Origin: Mesorhizobium caraganae
GTDB taxonomy: Bacteria > Pseudomonadota > Alphaproteobacteria > Rhizobiales > Rhizobiaceae
Assembly (NCBI RefSeq): GCF_016836705.1
Contig: NZ_JAFCGY010000011.1
Location: forward strand, 62,001 to 126,000
Length of the DNA: 64,000 nt
Direction of reading: 5' to 3'
How positions within the stretch are numbered: the stretch's first letter is position 1; every line of letters begins with the position of its first letter. Shown here piece by piece: positions 55,574-63,664 of the stretch. The notes under the pieces are model-generated. The model was not told where the DNA came from. It did not search any database and saw nothing but the letters and a program-made list of their open reading frames with translations. The translations under genes and the position numbers were made by a program.

Positions 55574-56034
55574 AATCTCTCCAGGATGCTTTATTTCCAG
55601 TAGGATAAAGGAACACGGTGGATTTTGATCCGCCCAAAATCCACCTTGGAATGCCTCGTTGGCACCCTCTATGAGGGGTCGCGTCCAGCCTGTGCCTTGG
55701 CCGACAAGGCGAAGGCATCAGTCATCAGATTGACCAGTCCGGCTTGCCCCACTCGCCGACATCATCGCCTCCAAGCGCGAACGTCTGGTGTGATGTCCGA
55801 TACAAAAGCACCGTCACGGTGGCGTCAACCGGTTACACAGGGCAGGAAATATCTCCGGCCTTCGGGGAGTGGCGTGTCAGCGTCCCCCGAGGCTGTGTGG
55901 GCGTGTCGTCGGTCGGCTGTTAGCGCGGCGACTAGAACGCTCCACGCCTCGCAAGCGGGATAGCGAAGTATTGTGAGGGCAAGGTCAGGCTGCGTTCTCC
56001 GTCCTGTATCGGCGACCGGCGGAGACTGGGAGAG
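55574..56034. other. Long gap after tRNA-Leu, with one hairpin
   Basis: A 461-bp stretch with no credible gene. It contains a perfect 11-bp hairpin at 55617-55645 (GGTGGATTTTG and CAAAATCCACC around seven bases) but no U run after it. Open frames here look random, and the one antisense to the tRNA is a known kind of artefact. Its position at a tRNA 3' end is a typical integration site, but I see no repeat of the tRNA end elsewhere in the window. Confidence 0.6.
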
Positions 56035-57867
56035 ATGGATACCATGCAGGTGAGGCGTCTGGAAGTTGGCCGGACATGGACGCGGGGCGGCCCGCGTGCA
56101 GTCGCTTTGCCGAGCGGTGCGATGACCACACAGCGTCACCTCGCAGCGATCATGGCTTGCGACGTGGTCGGTTATTCGCGACTGACGGAGCGCGACGAGC
56201 GCGGCACGCTCGAGCGGCTGAAGATCTACCGCAAGGACCTCCTCGAGCCGCTGGTCTCCGAGCACCAGGGTCGGATCGTCAAGCTTACCGGCGACGGCAT
56301 GCTGTGCGAGTTCGCGAGCGTCGTTAACGCGGTGACCTCGGCGATGGCGATCCAGCAGGCCCTGGCAGAGCACGAGGCGGAGACGCCCGAGGAAGAGCGG
56401 ATTCGCTTCCGCATCGGCGTCAATCTCGGCGACGTGGTCTGCGAGGAGGACGGCGACCTCTACGGCGACGGGGTCAACATCGCCGCCCGCCTCGAAAGCA
56501 TCGCCGATCCCGGCACCGTGGTCGTCTCGGGCACCGCCTACGACCACCTTCAGGGCAAGCTCGACTGCGGCTTCACGCTGCTCGGCGACCTGCGCCTCAA
56601 GAACATCGAGCGGCCTGTGCGCGCCTATCGCGTCGAGACCGACGCCAGCGCCTCGGTGGCTGCGCCGCCTCCCCTGCCCGAGAAACCCTCGATCGCGGTT
56701 CTGCCTTTCACCAACATGAGCGGAGACCCCGACCAGGAATACTTCGCCGACGGGCTGGTGGAGGACATCATCACGGGATTGAGCCGGGTGAACTCCTTCT
56801 TCGTGATCGCCCGAAACTCGTCCTTCACCTACAAGGGCCGGGCGGTGGACCTGCGCCAGGTTGGGCGCGAGCTGGGCGTCCGCTACGTGCTCGAAGGCAG
56901 CATCCGCAGAGCAGGATCGCGGGTGCGCATCAGTGGGCAGCTGGTGGATGCGATCAGCGGACACCATGTCTGGGCCGACCGCTTCGAGGGCGACGTGGGC
57001 GACATCTTCGACCTGCAGGACAAGGTGACCGAGAGCGTCGTCGGCGCTGTCGAGCCGAGCATCCGGCTGGAGCAGATCAAGCAGGCGCGCATGAAGCCAA
57101 CGGACTACATCAGCGCCTACGACCTCTATCTTCGCGCGCTGCCGCGCTTCTACAGCATGACGCGCGAAGGCTTTGCCGACGTGCGCCGGCTCACCAACGA
57201 GGCGCTCAGCATCGACCCTGGCTTCAACCTGGCAAAGGGGCTCGGCGCCTATATCCGCAGCGTATCCGTGAGCCAGTGCTGGCACGAGCCCGACGATGTC
57301 CGGGTCGCCGTGCGCATGGCGCGCGAGGTACTGACGGAAGCGCGCGACGACCCCACCAGCCTACGCTTCGCCGCGCAGGTGCTCGCCTACAGCGCGAAGG
57401 ACTACGAGATGGCGTTGGGCACGATCGAACGATCCCTGTTGCTCAACCCCAATTCGGCGCAGGGCCATACGAGCAGCGGCTGGGTGAACGCACATTCCAG
57501 CCGCCCGCTCGTCGCAATCGAGCACTTTCACAGGGCAATGCGGCTGAGCCCGGTCGACCCAGAGAAGGGCATCGCGCTCTCCGGCATCGGGATGAGCTAC
57601 CTGATGCTCGAGCGCTATGAGGAAGCGCTGGCATGGGGAGCACGCGCGCTACAGGAGATGCCGAACTACGGCACCTCCCACCGGGTGGTGATCATGGCGC
57701 TGGTCAAACTCAACCGGCTGGACGAGGCGCAGGCGGCGGCTCGGCGGCTGATGGAGGCGTTCCCGACCTTCACGCTCACCCTGCAGAGACAGATCAACCC
57801 GTGGCGGGACAAGGTGTTCGCCGAGCGTTACGTCGAGGCGCTGGGCATCGCCGGGGTGCCGGAGTGA
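56035..57867 (+). CDS. Class III adenylate/guanylate cyclase with TPR-like repeats
   Basis: A 610-residue protein (from the ATG at 56035 with GGGAG upstream). The family-typical start MTTQRHLAAIMACDVVGYSR is the ATG at 56122, so that may be the true one. The N-terminal cyclase domain has the metal Asp in DVVGYSRL, GDGMLCEF and GDGVNIAARLE with the transition-state Asn-Arg. A linker with PSIAVLPFTNMSGDPDQEYFADGL follows, then a region of helical TPR-like repeats (about 380-600) ending ALGIAGVPE. Such proteins are abundant in mesorhizobia. The cyclase is probably active; its signal is unknown. Its neighbours give no clue. Confidence 0.88.
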   Translation: MDTMQVRRLEVGRTWTRGGPRAVALPSGAMTTQRHLAAIMACDVVGYSRLTERDERGTLERLKIYRKDLLEPLVSEHQGRIVKLTGDGMLCEFASVVNAVTSAMAIQQALAEHEAETPEEERIRFRIGVNLGDVVCEEDGDLYGDGVNIAARLESIADPGTVVVSGTAYDHLQGKLDCGFTLLGDLRLKNIERPVRAYRVETDASASVAAPPPLPEKPSIAVLPFTNMSGDPDQEYFADGLVEDIITGLSRVNSFFVIARNSSFTYKGRAVDLRQVGRELGVRYVLEGSIRRAGSRVRISGQLVDAISGHHVWADRFEGDVGDIFDLQDKVTESVVGAVEPSIRLEQIKQARMKPTDYISAYDLYLRALPRFYSMTREGFADVRRLTNEALSIDPGFNLAKGLGAYIRSVSVSQCWHEPDDVRVAVRMAREVLTEARDDPTSLRFAAQVLAYSAKDYEMALGTIERSLLLNPNSAQGHTSSGWVNAHSSRPLVAIEHFHRAMRLSPVDPEKGIALSGIGMSYLMLERYEEALAWGARALQEMPNYGTSHRVVIMALVKLNRLDEAQAAARRLMEAFPTFTLTLQRQINPWRDKVFAERYVEALGIAGVPE

Positions 57868-57978
57868 TCGTCGCGGTTGCAATGATGCCCCCTCCTGCGC
57901 GTCACTTGTTCCACTTTTTGTAGGTGCTCGATTTCATGTGTTTCTGGCTAAGAGCACTATTTTCCCCGTAGACGCACC

Positions 57979-59127
57979 CTACCGCATATTGCCCGTATGA
58001 CCCTGCGAATACCGTCCCGGCTGCGGCCAGACCGTCAGCCCGTGCGGCTCTACGCCGACCCGAAACTTGGTCACGGCGCCTGATGTCGTGTCGATCATAT
58101 AGGCGGCGCTGTCGAAGCGGCCGGAGAGCCATAGCTGTCTGCCGTCGGCGCTGACATTGCCCATGTCGGGGCTGCCGCCGTCGGGGATCGGCCATTGCGC
58201 GACAACCGCGCGGGTGGCGAAGTCGATCACGGTCACGCTGCCCGGTCCCTTTGCCTTGCCCTGCTCCATTTTGTGCGAGCCGCGATTCGAGACGTAGAGC
58301 CGCTTGCCGTCGCGGCTGACGACGAAGCCGTGAGCCCCGATGCCCGTCGGGATGAAGCCGATTTCCTTGAAACTGTCGCCGTCGACCAGGAAGACGCCGT
58401 CATTCATCATGTCGGCGACGTAAAACACCTTGCCGTCGGGCGATTCCTGCGGCATGCCCATTTTCGAGAAGTCGAGATGGCCGAGCACCTTCTGGTTCTT
58501 CAGGTCGATCTTGGTCACTCCGCCATTGCCGTATTCGCAGGTGAAGATCGCATAGGAGCCATCGACCGAGAAATCGGCGTGGTTGATACCGGAGCAGTTG
58601 GGCGTGGGCAGGGTCGACTTTAGCGCCATGGTGTGGGGATCGCGGAAATCGAGTTGCTCCAGGGCTTCGTCGACGACGATGGCAGCACGACCGTCCGGCA
58701 TGAAATACAAATTGTAGGGATCGTCCACGGCAATCTGCGGGCCGGGCTTGCCGGTCATCGGGTCGATCGGCGTCAGGCTGCCATTCTTGCCGGTGACATT
58801 GTTGGCGACCCAGAGCGTCTTCATATCCCAGGATGGCACGACGTGTTGCGGTTTGCTGCCGACCGGAAATCTGTCGACTTCCTTCAGCGTCATGGTGTCG
58901 ATCACCGTGACGCTGTTGGACGAGCGGTTCGGCACATAGACGCGCGGCAGTGCACCCAGCGTGGCCGGGCTGAGATGGCCGGCGCCGGTGTGGCTGTAGA
59001 TGTTGACGGGCGGCGCAGGCTCGCTGCAATCCTCGGGACAGCTATCGGCCCAGGCGCGAACGGGCAGCAGCGCAAGCAGCAGGAAGGCCGCACGGGTACT
59101 GGCGTGACGCAAAAAGATTCTGATCAT
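57979..59127 (-). CDS. Secreted YVTN beta-propeller protein
   Basis: A 382-residue exported protein. The signal peptide (LRHASTRAAFLLLALLPVRAWAD) is followed by repeated blade motifs (RVYVPNRSSNSVTVIDT, KTLWVANNVTG, RLYVSNRGSHKMEQG). The fold is a seven-blade propeller; no enzymatic role is known. Two cysteine pairs (SCPEDCSEP, then NCSG/FTCEYG) suggest a disulphide. The frame extends to 59397, but the ATG at 59127 gives the signal peptide. Confidence 0.87.
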   Translation of the reverse strand: MIRIFLRHASTRAAFLLLALLPVRAWADSCPEDCSEPAPPVNIYSHTGAGHLSPATLGALPRVYVPNRSSNSVTVIDTMTLKEVDRFPVGSKPQHVVPSWDMKTLWVANNVTGKNGSLTPIDPMTGKPGPQIAVDDPYNLYFMPDGRAAIVVDEALEQLDFRDPHTMALKSTLPTPNCSGINHADFSVDGSYAIFTCEYGNGGVTKIDLKNQKVLGHLDFSKMGMPQESPDGKVFYVADMMNDGVFLVDGDSFKEIGFIPTGIGAHGFVVSRDGKRLYVSNRGSHKMEQGKAKGPGSVTVIDFATRAVVAQWPIPDGGSPDMGNVSADGRQLWLSGRFDSAAYMIDTTSGAVTKFRVGVEPHGLTVWPQPGRYSQGHTGNMR

Positions 59128-59234
59128 CAGGATGGCTTGTCGTGAAGGCCGGCCGAAATTGCCGACGCGACCCGTAGCTTGGGTTTTTGTCGTTGATCCA
59201 GTGGCTTTTCTCAAGGCTCCCGCAGGCACACGGC

Positions 59235-60515
59235 TCAGCGCCGTCCCAGCAAACTCTTCACGCGGTTGCGCAGCAGGCGGGCCATGTTGCGGGTCTCGCG
59301 GTAGAGGTGCAGCTGCGAGGCGGCCTGGCGGGCGAGGCGGTCGGCATCCGGCGTCAGCCCGATCACCAGCGAGCCCATCGGCTTGCGCTCGCTCCACAGC
59401 CGGCTCATCACCGGATGGTCGGGCACGGCGCAGGAATCGGTCATCATGACGTTGGGGTCGTCGAGATGCTGCTTGGTCACCTCGATCATCAACAGCGTGC
59501 CCGGCGAATAGGTCGCCAGCGTCTCGTCATAGGCGGTCTTCCAGGTATAGGCGACGCCGGCTTCGACGAAGACGACCAGGCAGGCGATGGTGCGGCCGCC
59601 CAGCGTCAGCGAATGGATGCGGCACATATCGTGTTCGGCCAGCCGGTGCACGGCCTCGCGGGCGAAGGCGGCGCGGTAACGGTCGATGGCCATGGCGGTG
59701 CGCTCGCGGCCCTTCCAGCCGGCGGCTTCCAGCGTCAGGAAGCTTTCGATGGCGTGGCGGATTTCGTCCGGGCCGCGCGCCACGATGTGTTCCAGTTTGC
59801 CGAGATCGCCCAGGCGCCGCTTCAGGCGGCGGAATTCGCGATGGTGATGCGCGCGCAGCGACGTCTTCAGATAGGCCTCGCCGTCGAGCGTACTTTCGAG
59901 CACCGGCCGGTCTGCCTTGCCGGTGGTGACCATTGTCAGGCCGCGTGTCTCGGCAACGGTGGCAAGCACGCTGGCCAACGGGCCGTCGAGCCGCATGTCG
60001 GGCAGCACGAAGACCTTCGGCAGCTTCAGGTGCGGCCGCGACAGCATGCCGAAGAAATCCTCGACGACGCCGATGGGGTCGTCGTGGTCGACCAGCGGCG
60101 TGCCGATCGGGCCGAACGGGCTCGACCAGGTGCGCATCACCGGAACGCCGAGCGGCACGGCCGGCCGCTCGACCGAGAACGGCACCAGCAGGCGCAGGCG
60201 GTTGCGGTATTCGTCGCCGTCGCGGATCACCGCCAGCTTGACCTCGCGATCCTCCAGCCGGGGCATGGCCGGCGCCAGGAAGCGTGGATTGAAGAAGACG
60301 TTGGGCTCGATCGTGCGGGTGCACAGATAATCGAGTTCCTCGACCAGTTCGAAACCGGCCGAGGCCGGATAGATCGCCAGCTTGCGCTGCGGCCGGTTGT
60401 TGGCGAGTATCTCGAGATGGGCCGGGTCGGCGTCGCGCGCCAGGCCGGCAAGACCCGACACCATGGCGCCGGCCGGACCGCCACTGGTTTCCTCGATCAA
60501 CGGGGTGGCGGCCAT
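59235..60515 (-). CDS. GNAT/BioF2-like acyltransferase for surface glycan
   Basis: A 426-residue protein. The C-terminal half has the FemAB/BioF2-like GNAT pattern (REFRRLKRRLGDLGKLEH, ESFLTLEAAGWKGRE, YSPGTLLMIEVT). The start ATG at 60515 overlaps the stop of the flippase gene (TGATG), showing coupling. An N-terminal extension has no recognised domain. It probably transfers an acyl or aminoacyl group to a polysaccharide or its lipid carrier. Confidence 0.83.
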   Translation of the reverse strand: MAATPLIEETSGGPAGAMVSGLAGLARDADPAHLEILANNRPQRKLAIYPASAGFELVEELDYLCTRTIEPNVFFNPRFLAPAMPRLEDREVKLAVIRDGDEYRNRLRLLVPFSVERPAVPLGVPVMRTWSSPFGPIGTPLVDHDDPIGVVEDFFGMLSRPHLKLPKVFVLPDMRLDGPLASVLATVAETRGLTMVTTGKADRPVLESTLDGEAYLKTSLRAHHHREFRRLKRRLGDLGKLEHIVARGPDEIRHAIESFLTLEAAGWKGRERTAMAIDRYRAAFAREAVHRLAEHDMCRIHSLTLGGRTIACLVVFVEAGVAYTWKTAYDETLATYSPGTLLMIEVTKQHLDDPNVMMTDSCAVPDHPVMSRLWSERKPMGSLVIGLTPDADRLARQAASQLHLYRETRNMARLLRNRVKSLLGRR

Positions 60516-61951
60516 CAGGCGGCTCCCCTGGCTGCGGGCATGAAGATCAGCATGACGATACCAAGCTTGCGCCAGACGGTGAAGGACAGCGCGCTCGCCT
60601 CGAAGACCATGGCAAGGCTGGTGGCGATTGCGGCCCCCCACAGGCCGAAGAGCGGGATCAGCACTATGTTGAGGCCGATGTTGAAGGCAAGCGTCATGGC
60701 GTAGACGGCGGCGCAGATGTTCTGGTTGCCGCTCATCGTCAAAAGGCTTTCGCAGGGGCCGACAGCGGCGCGCGCCACGACGCCGAACACCAGCAGGAAC
60801 AGCAGCGGATAGCCGGCGGTGAATTCCGGGCCGAACAGCACCAGTATGGGCTCGCCGAGCAGCAGCACCAGCAGCGCCATCAACAGCGAGGGCCAGAAGG
60901 TCCACGATACGGTCTCGCGGGCAAAGGCGGCGAGCTTTTCCGGTTCGCCATGGGTGAACTGCGCATAGCGCTGGGCGACGCCGGCCTTGACGGAGAAATA
61001 GACGAAATGCACCAGCGCCAGCGTCTTGACGGTGGCGAAATAGACGGCGACGTCGTTGGGCTGGAGATAGGCGCCAACCATCAGCACATCGGCGTTGGTG
61101 AGCAGGAAGAAGAAGCTTTCGACCAGGAAGATCGGCAGCGAGACGATGAACCACTCGGAAAAATGCACCTTCATCGGCCCGGTCGGGATGTTCTTGCCCA
61201 TGCGCGAGGTGACGCCGATGAGCTGGGCGAGCGTGGTGGCGTAGGTGGCGGCGATCGAGGCGAAGATCGCGGTCCTGGCGTCGGGCGCATAGCCCATCGC
61301 CAGCATCAGCGCCATCAGCGCCAGGATCAGCACCGGCCGCACCAGATAGGTCGGCGACAGCGCAAACAGCGCCCAGGAATTGGCGCGCGACTGGCCTTGC
61401 AGCAGGTCGCCCATGGCAATCATCGGCAGGCAGAACAGGCCGAGGATGAAGGGGATGACATAGTAGCTTTCGATCCAGTCCGCGCACAGCCAGACGCCCA
61501 GTGCGCCAAGTCCGGCGATCGCGGTTGAGGCAATCAGCACGAACAGGCGGCTGGCGACGACTATGCCGCGCAGCTCGGCCAGCATGTTGCGTTCGCGGTA
61601 TTCGGGGATGAAGCGGATGACCGAGGTGTGGAAGCCGAGGCAGGCAAGGTTGCCGACGATCACCATCGTCACCCAGACAAGGACGAAGATGCCGTATTCG
61701 AACGAGCCCATCCAGCGCGCCATCAGCACCTGGCTGATGAAGGCGATGACGGCGCTGACGATGCGAATGGCAAAGGCGATCAGCGACATGCGCCCGGCTT
61801 CGCCGCGCTCGTCGGCGGTGAACAGCGCCGCATCGATGCGGCCAAGCAGCGGCCCCATGCGCAGCGCCAAGCGCTGCGGCAAGAACCGCCCGGCCGTCGT
61901 CGCCGCGGAAAAGCGCACCCCGATATCTCTCCGTTTTCCGCCTCTTTTCAA
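60515..61951 (-). CDS. Polysaccharide flippase, Wzx-like (MATE/MVF fold)
   Basis: A 478-residue membrane protein with about twelve helices, similar to RfbX/Wzx flippases (FISQVLMARWMGSFEYGIFVLVW, LPIFLVESFFFLLTNADVLMVG). It should move a lipid-linked oligosaccharide across the inner membrane. The start is uncertain: TTG at 61951 or ATG at 61858. It is coupled to the acyltransferase gene downstream; together they form a small surface-glycan unit. Confidence 0.86.
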   Translation of the reverse strand: MKRGGKRRDIGVRFSAATTAGRFLPQRLALRMGPLLGRIDAALFTADERGEAGRMSLIAFAIRIVSAVIAFISQVLMARWMGSFEYGIFVLVWVTMVIVGNLACLGFHTSVIRFIPEYRERNMLAELRGIVVASRLFVLIASTAIAGLGALGVWLCADWIESYYVIPFILGLFCLPMIAMGDLLQGQSRANSWALFALSPTYLVRPVLILALMALMLAMGYAPDARTAIFASIAATYATTLAQLIGVTSRMGKNIPTGPMKVHFSEWFIVSLPIFLVESFFFLLTNADVLMVGAYLQPNDVAVYFATVKTLALVHFVYFSVKAGVAQRYAQFTHGEPEKLAAFARETVSWTFWPSLLMALLVLLLGEPILVLFGPEFTAGYPLLFLLVFGVVARAAVGPCESLLTMSGNQNICAAVYAMTLAFNIGLNIVLIPLFGLWGAAIATSLAMVFEASALSFTVWRKLGIVMLIFMPAARGAA

Positions 61952-62147
61952 GGCTTCGGGTGTATCCGAAACACCTTAAGAAAGGGTGGGCAGGTGCGGG
62001 TGCACCGAGCGGCCGAGGACAGCCGCGTGTGCAAGGTACGTCAATCGTATGCCAGTCGCAGAACGAAAAGGCGAGCGAACGCCGGGGAAGCTTGGGGAGC
62101 CGGGTCGGCGTTGCGCTCGCCCCTCCCCCCGCCAAGGGGGAAGGCCA

Positions 62148-62170
62148 GGCACCGGGGTGTGTCCGGTGCC
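62148..62170 (-). repeat. Hairpin downstream of the secreted protein gene
   Basis: GGCACCGG and CCGGTGCC pair perfectly around seven bases. On the minus strand it is 22 bases after the gene at 62192-62695, but no U run follows. A C/G-rich stretch (CCCTCCCCCC and AAGGGGG) is adjacent. The rest of the 240-bp gap to the flippase gene is without features. Confidence 0.55.
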
Positions 62171-62191
62171 CGAGGTGTCACATGGGGAGGG

Positions 62192-62695
62192 TTACATTCC
62201 CTTCATTGCGTCGCACGACACGTTCGGGTTCATGTCGGCGAAGGCGCCGGTCGGGTTCTGCTTCCAGGCCCAGACATGCAGTTCGTAGAACGGCCCAAGG
62301 CCGTAGCGGTTGGGGGCGCTGTTGAAATTGAACAGCTGGCCCTCGAGCGAGGCCGGGCCCTTCGAGGTAATGTATTCGACCGCTATCAGCTTCAGGCTGC
62401 CGTCGGCCGTCGGCTCGTACATCACCGCCTCGGGCTTGGCGAGATCGACGGCATCGTCCTTGAGATAGGCGCCGTTGACATAATGGATGCCCATGGCGCC
62501 GCCGGTGATGCCGCTGGCGCAAGGGATCGGGGCGTAGCCCTCGGCTGTGGCGGCTGCCACATTCTCGAAGCGGCTGTTGGCGGCGCGCACCTTTTCGGCC
62601 AGCGGATTGGCGTCATGGGCCTGGGCGGCAGCACCGGCCGCGATCGAGATGGCGGCCAGGGCGGCGAAGCGTGTCGTCCAAAGAGTTGTGGTCAT
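62192..62695 (-). CDS. Secreted protein of unknown function
   Basis: A 167-residue protein with a signal peptide (TRFAALAAISIAAGAAAQAHD). The mature part has FENVAAATAEGYAPIPCASG, MGIHYVNGAYL and FYELHVWAWKQNPTGAFADMNPNVSCD, with two cysteines that could pair. I recall homologues as hypothetical proteins in rhizobia, but know no function. Confidence 0.83.
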   Translation of the reverse strand: MTTTLWTTRFAALAAISIAAGAAAQAHDANPLAEKVRAANSRFENVAAATAEGYAPIPCASGITGGAMGIHYVNGAYLKDDAVDLAKPEAVMYEPTADGSLKLIAVEYITSKGPASLEGQLFNFNSAPNRYGLGPFYELHVWAWKQNPTGAFADMNPNVSCDAMKGM

Positions 62696-62868
62696 GATCT
62701 TCCGTCCGTTTGTTGACGCTCAAGGCGACGGCGGCCGATCAGGCCTGCCGAAACGCCAGGGGCGTTGGTTCAAGGATTTGGGGGAACGAGCTTGTCCGTC
62801 CCGGTTCATGTGATGGTTATGCAGCTCCGGTAGCCGAGCTTCCGGCCGCCGCTAAAACCCGTGCAAAA

Positions 62869-63131
62869 TCAACGATCCCAAAAGTAGTATTGCCAATATT
62901 CCTGCGGAACTTCCCGCTCCGAGAGCCCGATGTCGCGCCTCAGATAGTCGCCTTCCGGAGGCAGGCGCCGCCTTTCAGACAGATACGCAGGCAGCTTCGT
63001 CGCGAACAGCCATAGACGGCCGAACAGGGAGGTTGGCCGGCCGGTCTTTCCCAGGACAGGCTCGGTTCCACCGACCGGCAGGCCATCAGGCAGTTCGCCA
63101 TGGCCGCGAAGGGCAGTTTGATGCTCATCAT
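62869..63131 (-). pseudogene. DUF1127-like small protein, probably frameshifted
   Basis: The frame ending at 62869 reads LFGRLWLFATKLPAYLSE, GDYLRRDIGLSEREVPQEYW, a DUF1127-like C-terminus (L-R-R-D-I-G-L-S). That frame has no ATG, GTG or TTG start between its conserved part and the DUF4242 gene (only CTGs). A neighbouring frame does start cleanly at 63131 (MMSIKLPFAAMANCLMAC). A one-base shift around 63030-63060 would join them. So the gene is broken, has a sequence error, or starts at CTG. The remaining gap to 62695 has no feature I can support. Confidence 0.42.
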
Positions 63132-63151
63132 TGTAGCGACCGAATGCAGGA

Positions 63152-63424
63152 TCAGAGATAAAAGTAAGGGTCAAGAACCCGCACCTCCGTGATCTTGTCG
63201 ACCGGCAGCGAATTTTTCTGGGCAGTGCTGCGGATCGCTTCGGGCGACGGCGCTTCGTAGATGCAGAAGCTGCGCTTCTTGTCGGGTGTGACGAAGGACT
63301 GGATCCAGGTGACGCCCTTTTCGGCATTGCGCATGACGACGCCGCCCACTGCCGTGGCGCCAATGTCGGTCATCGGTATGTTGAGGCCGTCCGGAAAAGT
63401 GCGTTCAATCAGATAGCGAGGCAT
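63152..63424 (-). CDS. DUF4242 domain protein
   Basis: A 90-residue protein: PRYLIERTFPDGLNIPMTDIG, then GVTWIQSFVTPDKKRSFCIYEAPSPEAIR. This is the DUF4242 (nickel-responsive SCO4226-like) pattern of a small ferredoxin-like fold. AAGGAAG lies ahead of the ATG at 63424. The function is unknown. The large ATPase regulator is divergent and may control it through the direct repeats at 63507. Confidence 0.87.
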   Translation of the reverse strand: MPRYLIERTFPDGLNIPMTDIGATAVGGVVMRNAEKGVTWIQSFVTPDKKRSFCIYEAPSPEAIRSTAQKNSLPVDKITEVRVLDPYFYL

Positions 63425-63506
63425 GGAAGGCTTCCTTTTCCATTGAGTCACGCTCGATCGGAGCGCGGCTGGACGTTGACCACGCCGGCCCGGCCCGCGC
63501 ATCGGA

Positions 63507-63547
63507 ACGATTCCCCATATTTGGCGGGACGATTCCCTATATTGGCG
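63507..63547. promoter_or_regulatory. Paired direct repeats in a divergent promoter
   Basis: ACGATTCCCCATATTTGGCG (63507-63526) and ACGATTCCCTATATTGGCG (63529-63547) repeat with a 22-bp start-to-start spacing, about two DNA helix turns. They lie between the DUF4242 gene and the ATPase gene. The layout suits a dimeric regulator, perhaps the LuxR/AfsR-like protein encoded next door. Confidence 0.65.
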
Positions 63548-63664
63548 TCGTTCTTTGTGGAAAGAGGCACGGGAATGTGTGCGAAGTCACATTGCCGCGC
63601 TCTCTTCACGGGCTATCGTGAGCGGCCCGCCATGGTGGGAAAACTCCGATCATATGAGACGACA

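Noticed and set aside
55617..55645. Intrinsic terminator for tRNA-Leu
   Set aside because: A perfect hairpin is present, but no U run follows it.
55479..55718. Open frame antisense to tRNA-Leu
   Set aside because: It translates the tRNA complement (GIEPALLAELDFESSAS type), a well-known artefact of tRNA-Leu genes.
55825..57285. A 486-residue antisense frame over the cyclase
   Set aside because: It shows no family motif and mirrors a well-supported gene.
59235..62135. A single 966-residue protein with the acyltransferase at its C-terminus
   Set aside because: The N-terminal half is a shadow of the flippase gene; the acyltransferase starts at 60515.
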